Source: Sphingobacterium micropteri (GTDB taxonomy: Bacteria > Bacteroidota > Bacteroidia > Sphingobacteriales > Sphingobacteriaceae). From it: DNA of 64,000 nt. The stretch covers positions 1 through 64,000 of the forward strand of contig NZ_JACOIK010000003.1 of the NCBI RefSeq assembly GCF_014692515.1, in the 5' to 3' direction. The notes beneath the pieces were generated by a model that was given only the letters and a program-made list of their open reading frames with translations, was not told where the DNA came from and did not search any database. The position numbers and the translations under genes were made by a program. This document shows positions 1 to 7,668 of the stretch, piece after piece. Each line of letters opens with the position of its first letter. Position 1 is the stretch's first letter.

Positions 1-70
1 CCACCGAACCTCTAACAACGCTCAGATCCACCGCCATTATCTTAAATGAATCATCAAACTTTCTATGCAT
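1..70 (-). CDS. IS3-family transposase OrfA, N-terminal 23 residues (cut by window edge)
   Basis: Translating the minus strand from ATG at 70-68 gives MHRKFDDSFKIMAVDL followed by SVVRGSV, open to the window edge. Basic start, FDxxFKxxAVDL and the following GSV are the usual beginning of the OrfA helix-turn-helix protein of IS3-family elements (HTH_Tnp_1 type), which binds the terminal repeats and is normally joined to the DDE OrfB by -1 frameshifting. Only the first helix is visible, so the subgroup cannot be named. Identification rests on recognised sequence pattern, not on a search. Confidence 0.7.
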   Translation of the reverse strand, partial: MHRKFDDSFKIMAVDLSVVRGSV

Positions 71-127
71 CTCTACAAATTTAAAATTACTTATTAAATC
101 TGTCTCGCACTAAAGGTAGCAACTCCA
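1..127 (-). mobile_element. End of an IS3-family insertion sequence (runs off the left edge)
   Basis: The minus strand carries the start of an IS3-type OrfA (ATG at 70-68), preceded by a short leader as at an IS3 left end. Read on the minus strand, the outward sequence contains AGTGCGAGACAG, which resembles the AGTGGACA core of many IS3 terminal repeats, and begins TGGAGTTGC at 127. I therefore place the element boundary at about 127; a boundary at about 110 (TGCGAGAC) is also possible. The rest of the element and its other terminal repeat lie outside the window, so the boundary and any target duplication cannot be confirmed here. Confidence 0.6.
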
Positions 128-144
128 AAACGGCGTTGCTCGCC

Positions 145-693
145 ATGACGGACAACGTGAACTTTGAAACACCGGAACCGCCTTTGGAGACGATGACGCA
201 AGTTTTAAACGATTATGAGCAGAAGCTCTCGATGGCGAAGCGGCGCGGAAGCCCGGAGGACACTGCCGCGAAGAACCAAGCTAGAAAAGCGATGGAGCAA
301 ATGTTGAAACGACTGGCTTTCTATGTAACACAGACGGCTGATGGTGATCTGCCGAAACTTTTGAGTTCAGGATTTGCGGTATCCAGCTTACCGCAGAAGG
401 ATAATGTGCCGTTGCCAGTGACAGGGATTACCGTGGGTGACGGCCGGCAGAAAGGACAGATGCGATTGGATTTCGACAAAAACCAGTCTGCCAAATTGTA
501 CGAATACCAATTGTGCCAGATCGACGCGAATGGTCTGCCGGATGAGTGGGGTGAATCGTATACCACGTCATCATCAAGGCAGAACATCGTAGCGCCGTTG
601 ATACCCTATCAACGCTACGCCGTGCGCGTGCGTGCGGTAAACGGTTATGGTCGCTCGGATTGGTCGGAAATGGTAACACACGTTGTGCGTTAG
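145..693 (+). CDS. Fibronectin type III domain protein, probably 5'-truncated by the IS
   Basis: A 183-residue product from ATG 145; TTG 136 would add three residues. Residues 1-90 are polar and helical. Residues from about 95 to the end form one fibronectin-III-like fold, with a closing YAVRVRAVNGYGRSDWSE typical of the last strands. No signal peptide is seen. The open frame continues upstream to 85 without an ATG, into sequence that looks like the IS end, so the native start has probably been lost. The stop is 3 bases before the DUF5675 gene, and four genes follow in one coupled run ending at a terminator. Function unknown; an FN3 module suggests binding. It may be expressed from the IS or be a pseudogene. 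Confidence 0.7.
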   Translation: MTDNVNFETPEPPLETMTQVLNDYEQKLSMAKRRGSPEDTAAKNQARKAMEQMLKRLAFYVTQTADGDLPKLLSSGFAVSSLPQKDNVPLPVTGITVGDGRQKGQMRLDFDKNQSAKLYEYQLCQIDANGLPDEWGESYTTSSSRQNIVAPLIPYQRYAVRVRAVNGYGRSDWSEMVTHVVR

Positions 694-696
694 CGG

Positions 697-1203
697 ATGG
701 AAATCCAGGTAAAACGCAGCAGACAGGGGGAGAACAGTACCCTGTCTGTTCTCTACATCGATGACGAACAGGTCTGTTATGTGCTGGAGGATTCGGTGCG
801 GGACAAGAAAATCAAAGGAAGTACCGCTATTCCTGCAGGCCGCTATAAACTGGCGTTCCGACACTATGGTGGTATGCACGGGCGTTATCACCGGCTATTT
901 CCCGATTTTCATAAGGGCATGATACAGCTGATGAATGTGCCGAACTTTTCCTACATCTATATTCACATGGGTAATAATTTCGCGGACACAGCAGGTTGCT
1001 TGTTGGTGGGGCAAAAGGTAAAGTACTTCAAGAAACAGAAGGAGTATGAAATTCGACAGTCCAGAAAGGCCTACGTAGCGCTGTATAAGCGGCTTGCGGC
1101 AGCAATGGAAAAAGGAGAAGTGTTTATAAAAATTCATGAGCTAAGTTCATGGGGGGACGAACTAAGTTTATGGGGGAATGAACTTTTAAATAGCAGAAAA
1201 TGA
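697..1203 (+). CDS. DUF5675 family protein
   Basis: 168 residues without a signal peptide. The pattern is that of DUF5675: VCYVLEDSVRD near residue 26, a conserved IPAGRYKL at about 48, IYIHMGNNFADTAGCLLVG near 91-109 (family form NTDGCLLVG) and a basic C-terminal helix. DUF5675 proteins occur in bacteria and phages and have no established activity as far as I know. The histidine and cysteine in the HMGN...GCLLVG block would be candidate functional residues, but this is inference. The gene is 3 bases after the FN3 gene and its TGA overlaps the next ATG (ATGA), so translation is probably coupled. The last 20 residues contain a two-copy seven-residue repeat that looks like a recent extension. 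Confidence 0.85.
   Translation: MEIQVKRSRQGENSTLSVLYIDDEQVCYVLEDSVRDKKIKGSTAIPAGRYKLAFRHYGGMHGRYHRLFPDFHKGMIQLMNVPNFSYIYIHMGNNFADTAGCLLVGQKVKYFKKQKEYEIRQSRKAYVALYKRLAAAMEKGEVFIKIHELSSWGDELSLWGNELLNSRK
1138..1179 (+). repeat. Two tandem 21-bp repeats in the 3' end of the DUF5675 gene
   Basis: Two adjacent in-frame 21-base units, 1138-1158 and 1159-1179, differ at a few bases and encode ELSSWGD and ELSLWGN; a partial third unit starts at 1180 (GAACTT, giving EL). Such a repeat can gain or lose units by slippage without breaking the frame. It lies after the recognisable DUF5675 domain, so it probably changes only tail length. Confidence 0.8.
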
Positions 1204-1394
1204 GGAGGATAATCAAAAAAATAAGCCAAGCGGTACAAGTAGTACTGCTGGCACCGATAAAATTGCCGGCAAAGGCATTGAATGTGTTGAAATACATCGC
1301 CGTGGGTCTGGGAATCATCGAGCAGGTAATCCAGGATGATACCGATAAGCCAAAAACAGAAGGAAAGGAGGGGAGCGATGAGGTCGCTGAGTAA
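1200..1394 (+). CDS. Small hypothetical protein with a hydrophobic segment
   Basis: 64 residues. Its ATG overlaps the TGA of the DUF5675 gene. A basic amphipathic N-terminus (MRRIIKKI) is followed by hydrophobic stretches at about 12-22 and 29-42, then an acidic, lysine-rich tail. I do not recognise a family. The gene overlaps the next small gene by 17 bases, which supports real translation. Basic start, short hydrophobic core and charged tail fit a membrane-associated peptide; a holin- or lysis-accessory role is only a guess from its place beside DUF5675. Confidence 0.6.
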   Translation: MRRIIKKISQAVQVVLLAPIKLPAKALNVLKYIAVGLGIIEQVIQDDTDKPKTEGKEGSDEVAE

Positions 1395-1548
1395 TGTGCA
1401 GTTGGGTACGCTGGGCGGTACTGTTTGCTCGGTTTGGAACAGCTTCGACTGGAGTAATCTCGCATATACCGCTTTGATGGCCGTTATAGGCGCTTCAGTG
1501 AGTTACTTCACCAGCCGCTTACTGCAAGGTAGAAGGCGAAAGCGATAA
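1378..1548 (+). CDS. Small single-pass membrane protein (56 aa)
   Basis: I choose ATG 1378 over the upstream ATG 1336 because it has a purine-rich AAGGAGGGG just upstream and gives a compact product. The protein has one hydrophobic segment, about residues 25-43 (LAYTALMAVIGASVSYF), and ends in a strongly basic QGRRRKR. It overlaps the previous gene by 17 bases and is followed 5 bases later by a terminator. Short length, one membrane helix and a basic cytoplasmic tail resemble holin-like proteins of Bacteroidota prophage remnants, but no family is recognised. Confidence 0.6.
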   Translation: MRSLSNVQLGTLGGTVCSVWNSFDWSNLAYTALMAVIGASVSYFTSRLLQGRRRKR

Positions 1549-1553
1549 TAAAA

Positions 1554-1586
1554 AACACCCGGAGCGTAGGCTTCGGGTGTTTTTTG
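1554..1586 (+). terminator. Bidirectional rho-independent terminator; copy 1 of a repeated hairpin
   Basis: AACACCCGGAGC pairs with GCTTCGGGTGTT around a GTAG loop, a 12-bp stem with one G-T pair, followed by a T run on the plus strand and preceded by an A run, so it also works on the minus strand. It sits between the plus-strand four-gene cassette (ends 1548) and the minus-strand barrel gene (ends 1603). Near-identical hairpins occur at 57634-57664 and 60637-60666. Confidence 0.9.
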
Positions 1587-1602
1587 TTCGGAATCAGACT
1601 AC

Positions 1603-2247
1603 CTAGAATTGATAAGAAAGTCCTAGGGAAGCTTGGCTCAAAATATTATTAAACAAGTCGAACTGACTTGTTTCCATGTCAATTTCTTTACCTTTTAGTT
1701 TGCGATAACTAACCAAACGGTTTAGGCGTATTTCGGCACCGAGCCCTTTGAAGAATGTGTACCGTCCTCCCGCGTGGAATGCTGAGGAATATAAGTCAGA
1801 TTTGGTAGCCGTACCCGATATACTAGACGATTCTCCAGAAAGTATTTCCGTTTTAGAGGTTCCCATGGTGCCGTCTAATTCCAGAAAAGCCGCGAATTTT
1901 CCGTTATCAAAAAGATAGGTCTGGACAAGGGCGCCGGCATGCTGATCGACTGTTTTAGTATCTAGACTTCCGCTCATTCCCGAGATCGCTAGGTATGTTC
2001 TCTCTTCAGCGTTACGGTAGCTGTATAGCGCGCCAACGGCCCATACTTTGTCGATCCGAAAAACCGCTCGGGGCGTGATGGCGAATTGTTTCATTTCCGC
2101 CGTACCTTCCCCAGATGAAGCGCCTGTCGATGAGTTCACTGTACCTAAATGGGCATGGACGGAGATGTTGAATTTACTGTCTTGGCTATAAGACCGACCT
2201 GTAGCAAGTAAACAAGCTACTAAAACTAAAATGTAAAGTTTTTTCAT
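1603..2247 (-). CDS. Outer membrane beta-barrel protein
   Basis: 214 residues with a signal peptide (MKKLYILVLVACLLATGRSYSQ, cleavage after about residue 21) and alternating polar/hydrophobic strands to a terminal ASLGLSYQF, with the final aromatic expected for barrel insertion. The strand pattern (FNISVHAHLG, VGALYSYR, YTFFKGLGAEIRLNRL) suggests an eight- to ten-strand small barrel of the OmpW/OprF-N type seen widely in Bacteroidota. No specific role can be assigned. It is a single-gene unit: a TATATTTG box lies upstream on the minus strand and the shared terminator lies downstream. Confidence 0.75.
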   Translation of the reverse strand: MKKLYILVLVACLLATGRSYSQDSKFNISVHAHLGTVNSSTGASSGEGTAEMKQFAITPRAVFRIDKVWAVGALYSYRNAEERTYLAISGMSGSLDTKTVDQHAGALVQTYLFDNGKFAAFLELDGTMGTSKTEILSGESSSISGTATKSDLYSSAFHAGGRYTFFKGLGAEIRLNRLVSYRKLKGKEIDMETSQFDLFNNILSQASLGLSYQF

Positions 2248-2310
2248 GTTGAAATACTAAATAAATAGGGACACAAGCATGTTATCCATGCAGCTAGATT
2301 AATTAAAGGC

Positions 2311-2318
2311 CAAATATA
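2311..2318 (-). promoter_or_regulatory. Candidate -7 box (TATATTTG) for the barrel gene
   Basis: The minus strand reads TATATTTG, matching the Bacteroidota consensus TAnnTTTG, 63 bases upstream of the barrel start codon. No clear TTG -33 element is seen at the usual distance, so confidence is limited. Confidence 0.4.
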
Positions 2319-2391
2319 GATTTTTCTACCGGAAGTTTATGCTACTGTCGAATCTTTTGTGATTTTCTATTATAGGTAGCTTCTTTGTCTT

Positions 2392-2423
2392 TTTGCATGC
2401 TTGAACTTAAACTACTATATTTG
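2392..2423 (+). promoter_or_regulatory. Bacteroidota-type promoter of the GH2 gene
   Basis: TTTG at 2392-2395 and TATATTTG at 2416-2423 are 20 bases apart, close to the housekeeping (sigma-ABfr) consensus. Transcription would begin near 2430. This supports the start codon at 2493 over upstream in-frame codons, which lie before the expected transcript start. Confidence 0.6.
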
Positions 2424-2492
2424 AGATGTAAACCGTACGAAATACAAATCCCAATATTCAACAAGATCCTGCTTGGCAATAAAAAAAACACC

Positions 2493-5309
2493 ATGATCCA
2501 AAAAAGAAGTATCAAAAATGCAATGAAGTGGGCCATGTACCTGCTACATTTCGTAACAATAACTACCGTCTGCGGTCAATCCACAACGATCAACTATCTT
2601 TCGGGTACCGATAAAGACCATACCATAGATTGGGATTTTATGGTGAGTAGTGGCGCCAATAGCGGCACCTGGAGTAAAATACCAGTGCCATCCAACTGGG
2701 AAACCAAAGGTTTTGGCACCTATCATTATGGCTGGCAGGAAGATTTCGAGAAAAATGAAATTGGCTATTATAAGCATACATTCGTTTCTGATGCTCACTG
2801 GAAAAATAAGACGATAAAGCTTGTTTTTGAAGGATCGATGACCGACACCGAGGTAAAGGTGAACGGGAAATCGGCAGGCCCCATGCATCAAGGCTCCTTT
2901 TACCGGTTTAAGTACGACATTACGAAGCTGCTCAAATCATCCGGAGAGAATCTGCTGGAGGTAATGGTCCGGAAAATTTCTTCGGATACCTCGGTCAATA
3001 GAGCGGAGCGTATGTCGGACTTTTGGGTTTTTGGCGGCATCTTTAGGCCCGTATACCTGGAAATCGTTCCAGAGAGCCATATCGAGTGGACCGCCATTGA
3101 TGCTAAGGCAGATGGTAGCTTTTTGATCAATGTTTATACAGAAGGGGATCAAAAAAATCAGACGGTGGAGGCCCAGATAAAAACGTTGGATGGAGAAAAA
3201 GTGGGTGCGCCTTTTCGTATGCCGCTTGAAAAAGATGCAGAAAAAACAAGCCTGCGCACACAGGTGGAATCACCGGACCTTTGGTCGCCTGAGTTTCCCA
3301 ATCGCTATCAGGTCGAGCTGAAGCTGCTCGATGCGAAGCAAAATGTGGTGCATACCAAAACCGAAAAGTTTGGATTCCGAACGGTCGAGTTAAAGCGAGG
3401 AGTAGGCTTTTTCGTAAACGATGTTAAAGTAATGTTCAAAGGTGTCAACAGACATAGCGCCTGGCCAACCTCCGGTAGAACCATGAGCAAGGAGATCAGC
3501 ATCATGGACGTCAATCTCATGAAAGATATGAATATGAATGCGGTACGGATGTCTCACTATCCGCCCGACGGCCATTTCCTCGACGTATGTGATTCACTTG
3601 GTCTTTTCGTTATCGATGAATTAACCGGTTGGCAGAAGAAGTACGATACAGCTGTTGGACGTAAATTATTGAAAGAGATGGTCACGAAGGATGTAAACCA
3701 TCCGTCCATCGTTATCTGGGCCAATGGCAATGAAGGCGGTAATAATCATGAACTTGTGGAAGATTACGCCAAATACGATCCCCAAAATAGAGTCGTCATT
3801 CATCCTTGGAATATTTTTAATGGCACCGACACGCAACACTATAAAGGCTATGATTGCTGCGACGGATCGCTATATAATGGCAAAGAGGTGTTTTTTCCCA
3901 CAGAGTTTTTGCATGGCCTGTTTGATGGCGGACACGGCGCCGGTTTAAACGACCACTGGAACAAGATGATGGCCAATCCGCTTTCTGCCGGCGGTTTTCT
4001 TTGGGTATTTGCAGATGAAGGCGTGGTTAGGCTAGATCAAGGTGGTCGTATCGATGCCGATGGCAACCATGCTCCCGATGGCATTTTAGGTCCTTATCGT
4101 GAAAAAGAAGGCAGCTTTTATACGATCAAAGAAATCTGGTCGCCCGTTTATATCGACCACGAAAAGCTGCCAACTCATTTTGATGGTGACCTGGAAATAG
4201 AGAACCGCTACCTTTACACCAATTTAAATACCGTGCAGTTTGCGTGGAAACTCAGCACTTTTCCTTCGCCTTATGCGCAGGATACGATAGAGACGGTGTT
4301 GGATGAGGGATCGATTGCTGGACCCGATCTGCAACCCAAACAACGCGGGAAGATGAAAATTCCTTTGGATCAGCAAAAAAAGGAAATGGCCGATCTCTTA
4401 ACGCTAAAGGCTACCGATGTACACGGAAGAGAACTCTACTCATGGACCTGGCCGCTCAAGTCGGTGAAAACGATCAACGAACAATGGATAAACGAACCGC
4501 GTCCGCAAGCAAAGGCACAGGTAATGGAAACGGAGCGTGATGTAACGCTAACAGCCGGTGGTTTAGCCATCAGCTTCGACAAAAGCTCGGGATTGATCCG
4601 TCAGGTAAAAAGTGGCGATGAGCAGATTCCTTTCTCAAACGGACCTCAACCGGCCGTAGGAAAGGCGGACTTTGTCTCCATGGAGCACGCTACAAAAGGA
4701 GACAGTGTCTTTGTCGAAATACACTATAACGGCCCGCTGAAACGGGTGAAGTATAAACTAGCTCCCAGTGGTTTGCTGACATTGGACTACGCGTATTACC
4801 ATGACACGGGAGATGCCGGCAATGCGTTTGATTATTTGGGAATAAACTTTGATTTTCCCGAAGAGCTGGTAACAGGTGTGAAATATATGGGAAGAGGCCC
4901 TTATCGGGTTTGGAAAAATAGAATGAAAGGTAACCATTACGGCGTTTGGCATAAAAAGTACAATAATACGGTTACCGGAGAATCCTGGGAGTATCCCGAG
5001 TTTAAAGGCTATTACCGTAATTTCAATTGGGTTGTCATTGAAAATACGATTAAACCCTTTGTGATCTATAGCGAAAGCGATGATCTGTTTTTAAGACTTT
5101 ATACGCCACCAGGACCGCAAGCCGCAGAAAATGACCATAATTCGCCTCCGTTCCCTGCAGGTGACATCTCTTTTTTGAATGGCATCAGCGCTATCGGAAC
5201 CAAGTTTGATGCAGCGACAAATCATGGTCCAGAGGGGCAACCCAATAAAATAGGACCAGAATGGATAGCAGGTAAACTGGTGTTTGATTTCGTAGGAAAA
5301 TATCCATAA
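2493..5309 (+). CDS. Glycoside hydrolase family 2, beta-galactosidase-like, secreted
   Basis: 938 residues from ATG 2493, starting with a signal peptide (cleavage after VCGQ, about residue 29). Domain order follows LacZ-type GH2: jelly-roll sugar-binding domain (about 45-200), immunoglobulin-like domain (205-305), TIM barrel (305-590) and a beta-galactosidase small-chain-like domain near the C-terminus (about 680-938). The acid/base glutamate is in WANGNEGG at about 414; PTEFLHG at about 470 supplies the likely nucleophile. An EIxxKxxW-like stretch and FADEGV follow. Substrate may be beta-galactoside or another beta-glycoside; many Bacteroidota GH2s act on plant or host glycans. It is monocistronic with its own promoter and is not attached to a SusCD pair. 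Confidence 0.9.
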   Translation: MIQKRSIKNAMKWAMYLLHFVTITTVCGQSTTINYLSGTDKDHTIDWDFMVSSGANSGTWSKIPVPSNWETKGFGTYHYGWQEDFEKNEIGYYKHTFVSDAHWKNKTIKLVFEGSMTDTEVKVNGKSAGPMHQGSFYRFKYDITKLLKSSGENLLEVMVRKISSDTSVNRAERMSDFWVFGGIFRPVYLEIVPESHIEWTAIDAKADGSFLINVYTEGDQKNQTVEAQIKTLDGEKVGAPFRMPLEKDAEKTSLRTQVESPDLWSPEFPNRYQVELKLLDAKQNVVHTKTEKFGFRTVELKRGVGFFVNDVKVMFKGVNRHSAWPTSGRTMSKEISIMDVNLMKDMNMNAVRMSHYPPDGHFLDVCDSLGLFVIDELTGWQKKYDTAVGRKLLKEMVTKDVNHPSIVIWANGNEGGNNHELVEDYAKYDPQNRVVIHPWNIFNGTDTQHYKGYDCCDGSLYNGKEVFFPTEFLHGLFDGGHGAGLNDHWNKMMANPLSAGGFLWVFADEGVVRLDQGGRIDADGNHAPDGILGPYREKEGSFYTIKEIWSPVYIDHEKLPTHFDGDLEIENRYLYTNLNTVQFAWKLSTFPSPYAQDTIETVLDEGSIAGPDLQPKQRGKMKIPLDQQKKEMADLLTLKATDVHGRELYSWTWPLKSVKTINEQWINEPRPQAKAQVMETERDVTLTAGGLAISFDKSSGLIRQVKSGDEQIPFSNGPQPAVGKADFVSMEHATKGDSVFVEIHYNGPLKRVKYKLAPSGLLTLDYAYYHDTGDAGNAFDYLGINFDFPEELVTGVKYMGRGPYRVWKNRMKGNHYGVWHKKYNNTVTGESWEYPEFKGYYRNFNWVVIENTIKPFVIYSESDDLFLRLYTPPGPQAAENDHNSPPFPAGDISFLNGISAIGTKFDAATNHGPEGQPNKIGPEWIAGKLVFDFVGKYP

Positions 5310-5477
5310 ATACGGGACGATAGGATATCTTGTAACTGTTATCTTGTGACTGTATAACGAACTCTAATCGTTGCTCATTTGCGTGATCATAAGCGTATTA
5401 CCTAAAATAGCTGACAACATCCAAAACATGTCCGATACAGGTTTACCTATGATGTCGTTTTTCAAAACTATTCTTAG

Positions 5478-5485
5478 TATTTTTG
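5478..5485 (+). promoter_or_regulatory. Candidate -7 box (TATTTTTG) of the SDR remnant / Omp85 transcript
   Basis: TATTTTTG matches TAnnTTTG and lies 22 bases before the SDR start codon, a normal short leader. The -33 region is weak (TTT near 5458). The rest of 5310-5507 holds no gene I can support. Because only a 33-codon SDR remnant separates this box from the Omp85 gene, it may now drive that gene. Confidence 0.4.
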
Positions 5486-5507
5486 AGTAGATTATAACAA
5501 CATCAAC

Positions 5508-5606
5508 ATGACAGCATTAAAAGGTAAAAAAGCAATTATTACAGGAGGAGGCCGTGGTTTAGGAAAGGCAGTCGCGCACTGTACTGTCTGTGCTATTGAA
5601 TGGTGA
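5508..5606 (+). pseudogene. Short-chain dehydrogenase/reductase remnant (N-terminal 23 codons)
   Basis: ATG 5508 starts MTALKGKKAIITGGGRGLGK, the beta-alpha-beta NAD(P)-binding start of classical SDR enzymes, with the TGxxxGxG glycine motif complete (TGGGRGLG). Classical SDRs are about 240 residues, but after AVA the frame turns into unrelated sequence (HCTVCAIEW) and stops at 5604-5606. The remaining 200 or more codons are absent from this place. The stop is followed one base later by the ATG of the Omp85 gene. This is a deletion or rearrangement junction, with the breakpoint near 5576. A translated leader is possible but less likely, given the exact SDR match. Confidence 0.8.
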
Positions 5607-5607
5607 G

Positions 5608-6846
5608 ATGTTGTTGCTGAGGAGATACAATTGTCTGTTTTTATGGGCTAGTTTCGCGGTTGTTTTCCGTGTAAACGCACAACGACCTGTAAATGAGATT
5701 GAGATTACGGCTGTCCGTTCAGACACTAGTGAACAGCGGGATCTGATCGATATCGGTCGTCAGGTATTTGGTATTACGCCTCCTCAAGGGCAAGACAGTA
5801 TAGGAAAAAAGGTTTATTTTTCGTTTTTACCTTTTTCCACGAGTGTGCCCGGTGGCGGTTATGCGCTGATTACCTCGACGACTGCGGGCTTCTATCTCGG
5901 TGATCGGGAAGACACCCATATGTCACGCGTTAACTTTACGCCTTACACGAATTTTAAGCAACGGTTTGGTTTACCTATCCGATCCTACATATGGCTTAAG
6001 GAAAATAAATGGGTTATCGATGGCGATATACGATTGTTGAAATTTCCTCATGAAATATGGGGGCTGGGTAAGCAATACGGTCATCATGACAAAATCAATT
6101 TGGATTATACGTACGTCAGATTTTATCAGCACGTTCTCAAACGCATTGACGGTGGTTTTTTTATGGGGCTGGGATACGACCTGGATTATCGTGCCGATAT
6201 TCGGAGCAAAAGTGAGATTTCAATAGCTGATTTTACAGGATATCCATATGGTACTGCACAAAATGGATCTAGTATTTCTTCCGGATTAAGCTTAAATCTT
6301 ATTTTTGATACAAGAGCGAACTCCATCAATACGTGGGATGGAAATTTTGCGAATTTGCAATTTCGTGTAAATCCAACTTTTATGGGAAGTACAGAGAACT
6401 GGCAATCTTTATATCTAGAGGTGAGAAGATACCATAGGCTTACGGATAATCCCAATAAGCAGCATATGATCGCTGTCCGCAATTTTTTCTGGACGGTCTT
6501 TAATTCTAAAGTACCTTATCTGGATCTTCCGACATTAAACTGGGATCCATATAATAGCTCGGGAAGGGGACTCCCGCTCAGTAGGTATCGAGGTAAGTCC
6601 TTATTCTATCTGGAGTCGGAATATCGTCGGGATATTACGCGTAATGGCCTTTTCGGATTCGTCCTGTTTGCCAATGTAACGAGTGTTAGCGGACCCGATA
6701 CCAACCTTTTCGGAAACTGGAATTTGGGTACGGGGGCGGGAGCACGCATCAAGTTCAACAAAAAGTCTGGGACGAATATAGCCATTGACTATGGCGTGAG
6801 TAAAGGGTATCGGGGTTTTAGACTGGGACTGGGAGAAGTTTTCTAG
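5608..6846 (+). CDS. Omp85/BamA-type outer membrane barrel protein without POTRA domains
   Basis: 412 residues from ATG 5608 (a GTG at 5590 is in frame but belongs to the junction sequence). A hydrophobic signal segment ends at about FRVNAQ (residue 25). The rest is a 16-strand-type barrel: FSFLPFSTSVPGGG near 65-80, FDTRANSINTWDG, a YRGKSLFYLESEYR block near the end that fits the Omp85 RGR and last-strand region, and a terminal FRLGLGEVF. The protein lacks POTRA repeats, like the short BamA/TamA-family proteins common in Bacteroidota. Such proteins may move lipids or proteins across the outer membrane; the cargo is unknown. The 5' side is a rearrangement junction with an SDR remnant, and a second partial copy of its 3' end lies at 19738-19998. 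Confidence 0.8.
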   Translation: MLLLRRYNCLFLWASFAVVFRVNAQRPVNEIEITAVRSDTSEQRDLIDIGRQVFGITPPQGQDSIGKKVYFSFLPFSTSVPGGGYALITSTTAGFYLGDREDTHMSRVNFTPYTNFKQRFGLPIRSYIWLKENKWVIDGDIRLLKFPHEIWGLGKQYGHHDKINLDYTYVRFYQHVLKRIDGGFFMGLGYDLDYRADIRSKSEISIADFTGYPYGTAQNGSSISSGLSLNLIFDTRANSINTWDGNFANLQFRVNPTFMGSTENWQSLYLEVRRYHRLTDNPNKQHMIAVRNFFWTVFNSKVPYLDLPTLNWDPYNSSGRGLPLSRYRGKSLFYLESEYRRDITRNGLFGFVLFANVTSVSGPDTNLFGNWNLGTGAGARIKFNKKSGTNIAIDYGVSKGYRGFRLGLGEVF

Positions 6847-6871
6847 GTGCAAGGCCATATACAGCATTTGT

Positions 6872-7591
6872 TTACAATCCTTTTCTTCCTTCCAACCAAT
6901 AACCGTGGTGTTTGATCTTGCCGGTCGTTTTACTTTTAATGACTTTCCGAAAGGTTTGTAGTGATTTTACATTTCCGGTCAAAACGTAATACGCATCCTG
7001 CCAATTTTCGTGATCGAGAATATGGAGATGCTCCTGTATCCACGCCGTGTCTTGAAACAGGTTATTCTTGGAATAGACGATGCTGTTTTCTAAGCCTAAT
7101 ACGGGAGGTATGTGTTTATTTTCCTCGTCGAGTTCAAATATAAACCGGATAGGCAATTTGTTTTCTTTCACAACCGGAAGAAACGAGCTTGCTAAAGCTA
7201 ACGATGTCTCATCACCAAAGAATACGATTCTTTTTGCGGTTTCGTTATAGTATTTTTGCTCTGTACGGGGATTGTTAAGAAGTATAATGTCACCTGCTTT
7301 TAGTCGATGCATAAAATCGCTTCCAACGCCTTTTCCATGCAGGTGTGCGATAAGTGTTAACTTGTCTTTTTTCTCGTTTACCTGCGCAACAGTGTAGCGT
7401 CGAGCTTCAGTATCGCTTACTCTGATGTCGAAGAAAGCACCAACCGGAAAATGCAGGTTTTTAAAATCTCCTTTTAATTGGAGTTGCTTGACAGATGGCG
7501 ATAGATATGTTGTTTCGTCGATCGTTACGGTCGGTATTTTGGATATAAATAAATCAAGGGTATCAAAAACCCATTTTGGAGCACTTGGCAT
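6872..7591 (-). CDS. Siderophore-interacting protein, FAD-dependent ferric reductase family
   Basis: 239 residues, no signal peptide. The FAD-binding SIP domain holds RRYTVAQVN at about 64 (family RxYTxR) and the HGKGVGSDFMHRLKAGD block at about 84-101, followed by the C-terminal NAD(P)H-binding SIP domain (VFFGDETSLALASS near 124) and the closing GYWLEGRKGL. SIPs reduce ferric siderophores in the cytoplasm to free iron. The arginine in RRYT matches the isoalloxazine-contacting position; the usual second arginine of RxYTxR is replaced by glutamine. The AraC gene is 77 bases upstream on the same strand and probably regulates it. The gene converges on the Omp85 gene with a 25-base gap. Confidence 0.85.
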   Translation of the reverse strand: MPSAPKWVFDTLDLFISKIPTVTIDETTYLSPSVKQLQLKGDFKNLHFPVGAFFDIRVSDTEARRYTVAQVNEKKDKLTLIAHLHGKGVGSDFMHRLKAGDIILLNNPRTEQKYYNETAKRIVFFGDETSLALASSFLPVVKENKLPIRFIFELDEENKHIPPVLGLENSIVYSKNNLFQDTAWIQEHLHILDHENWQDAYYVLTGNVKSLQTFRKVIKSKTTGKIKHHGYWLEGRKGL

Positions 7592-7668
7592 AATCGTTCA
7601 TTTTAATTACTAACAAAGGACGAAAGTCTGTGCAAAATGAAAAAGGACGGAAAAGTGTAGTTGTTGGA

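Noticed and set aside
574..891. Long minus-strand ORF across the FN3 and DUF5675 genes
   Set aside because: Shadow frame of two better supported genes.
2385..2492. 36-residue N-terminal extension of the GH2 gene
   Set aside because: It lies across the promoter boxes (2392-2423) and places residues before a good signal peptide that starts at 2493.
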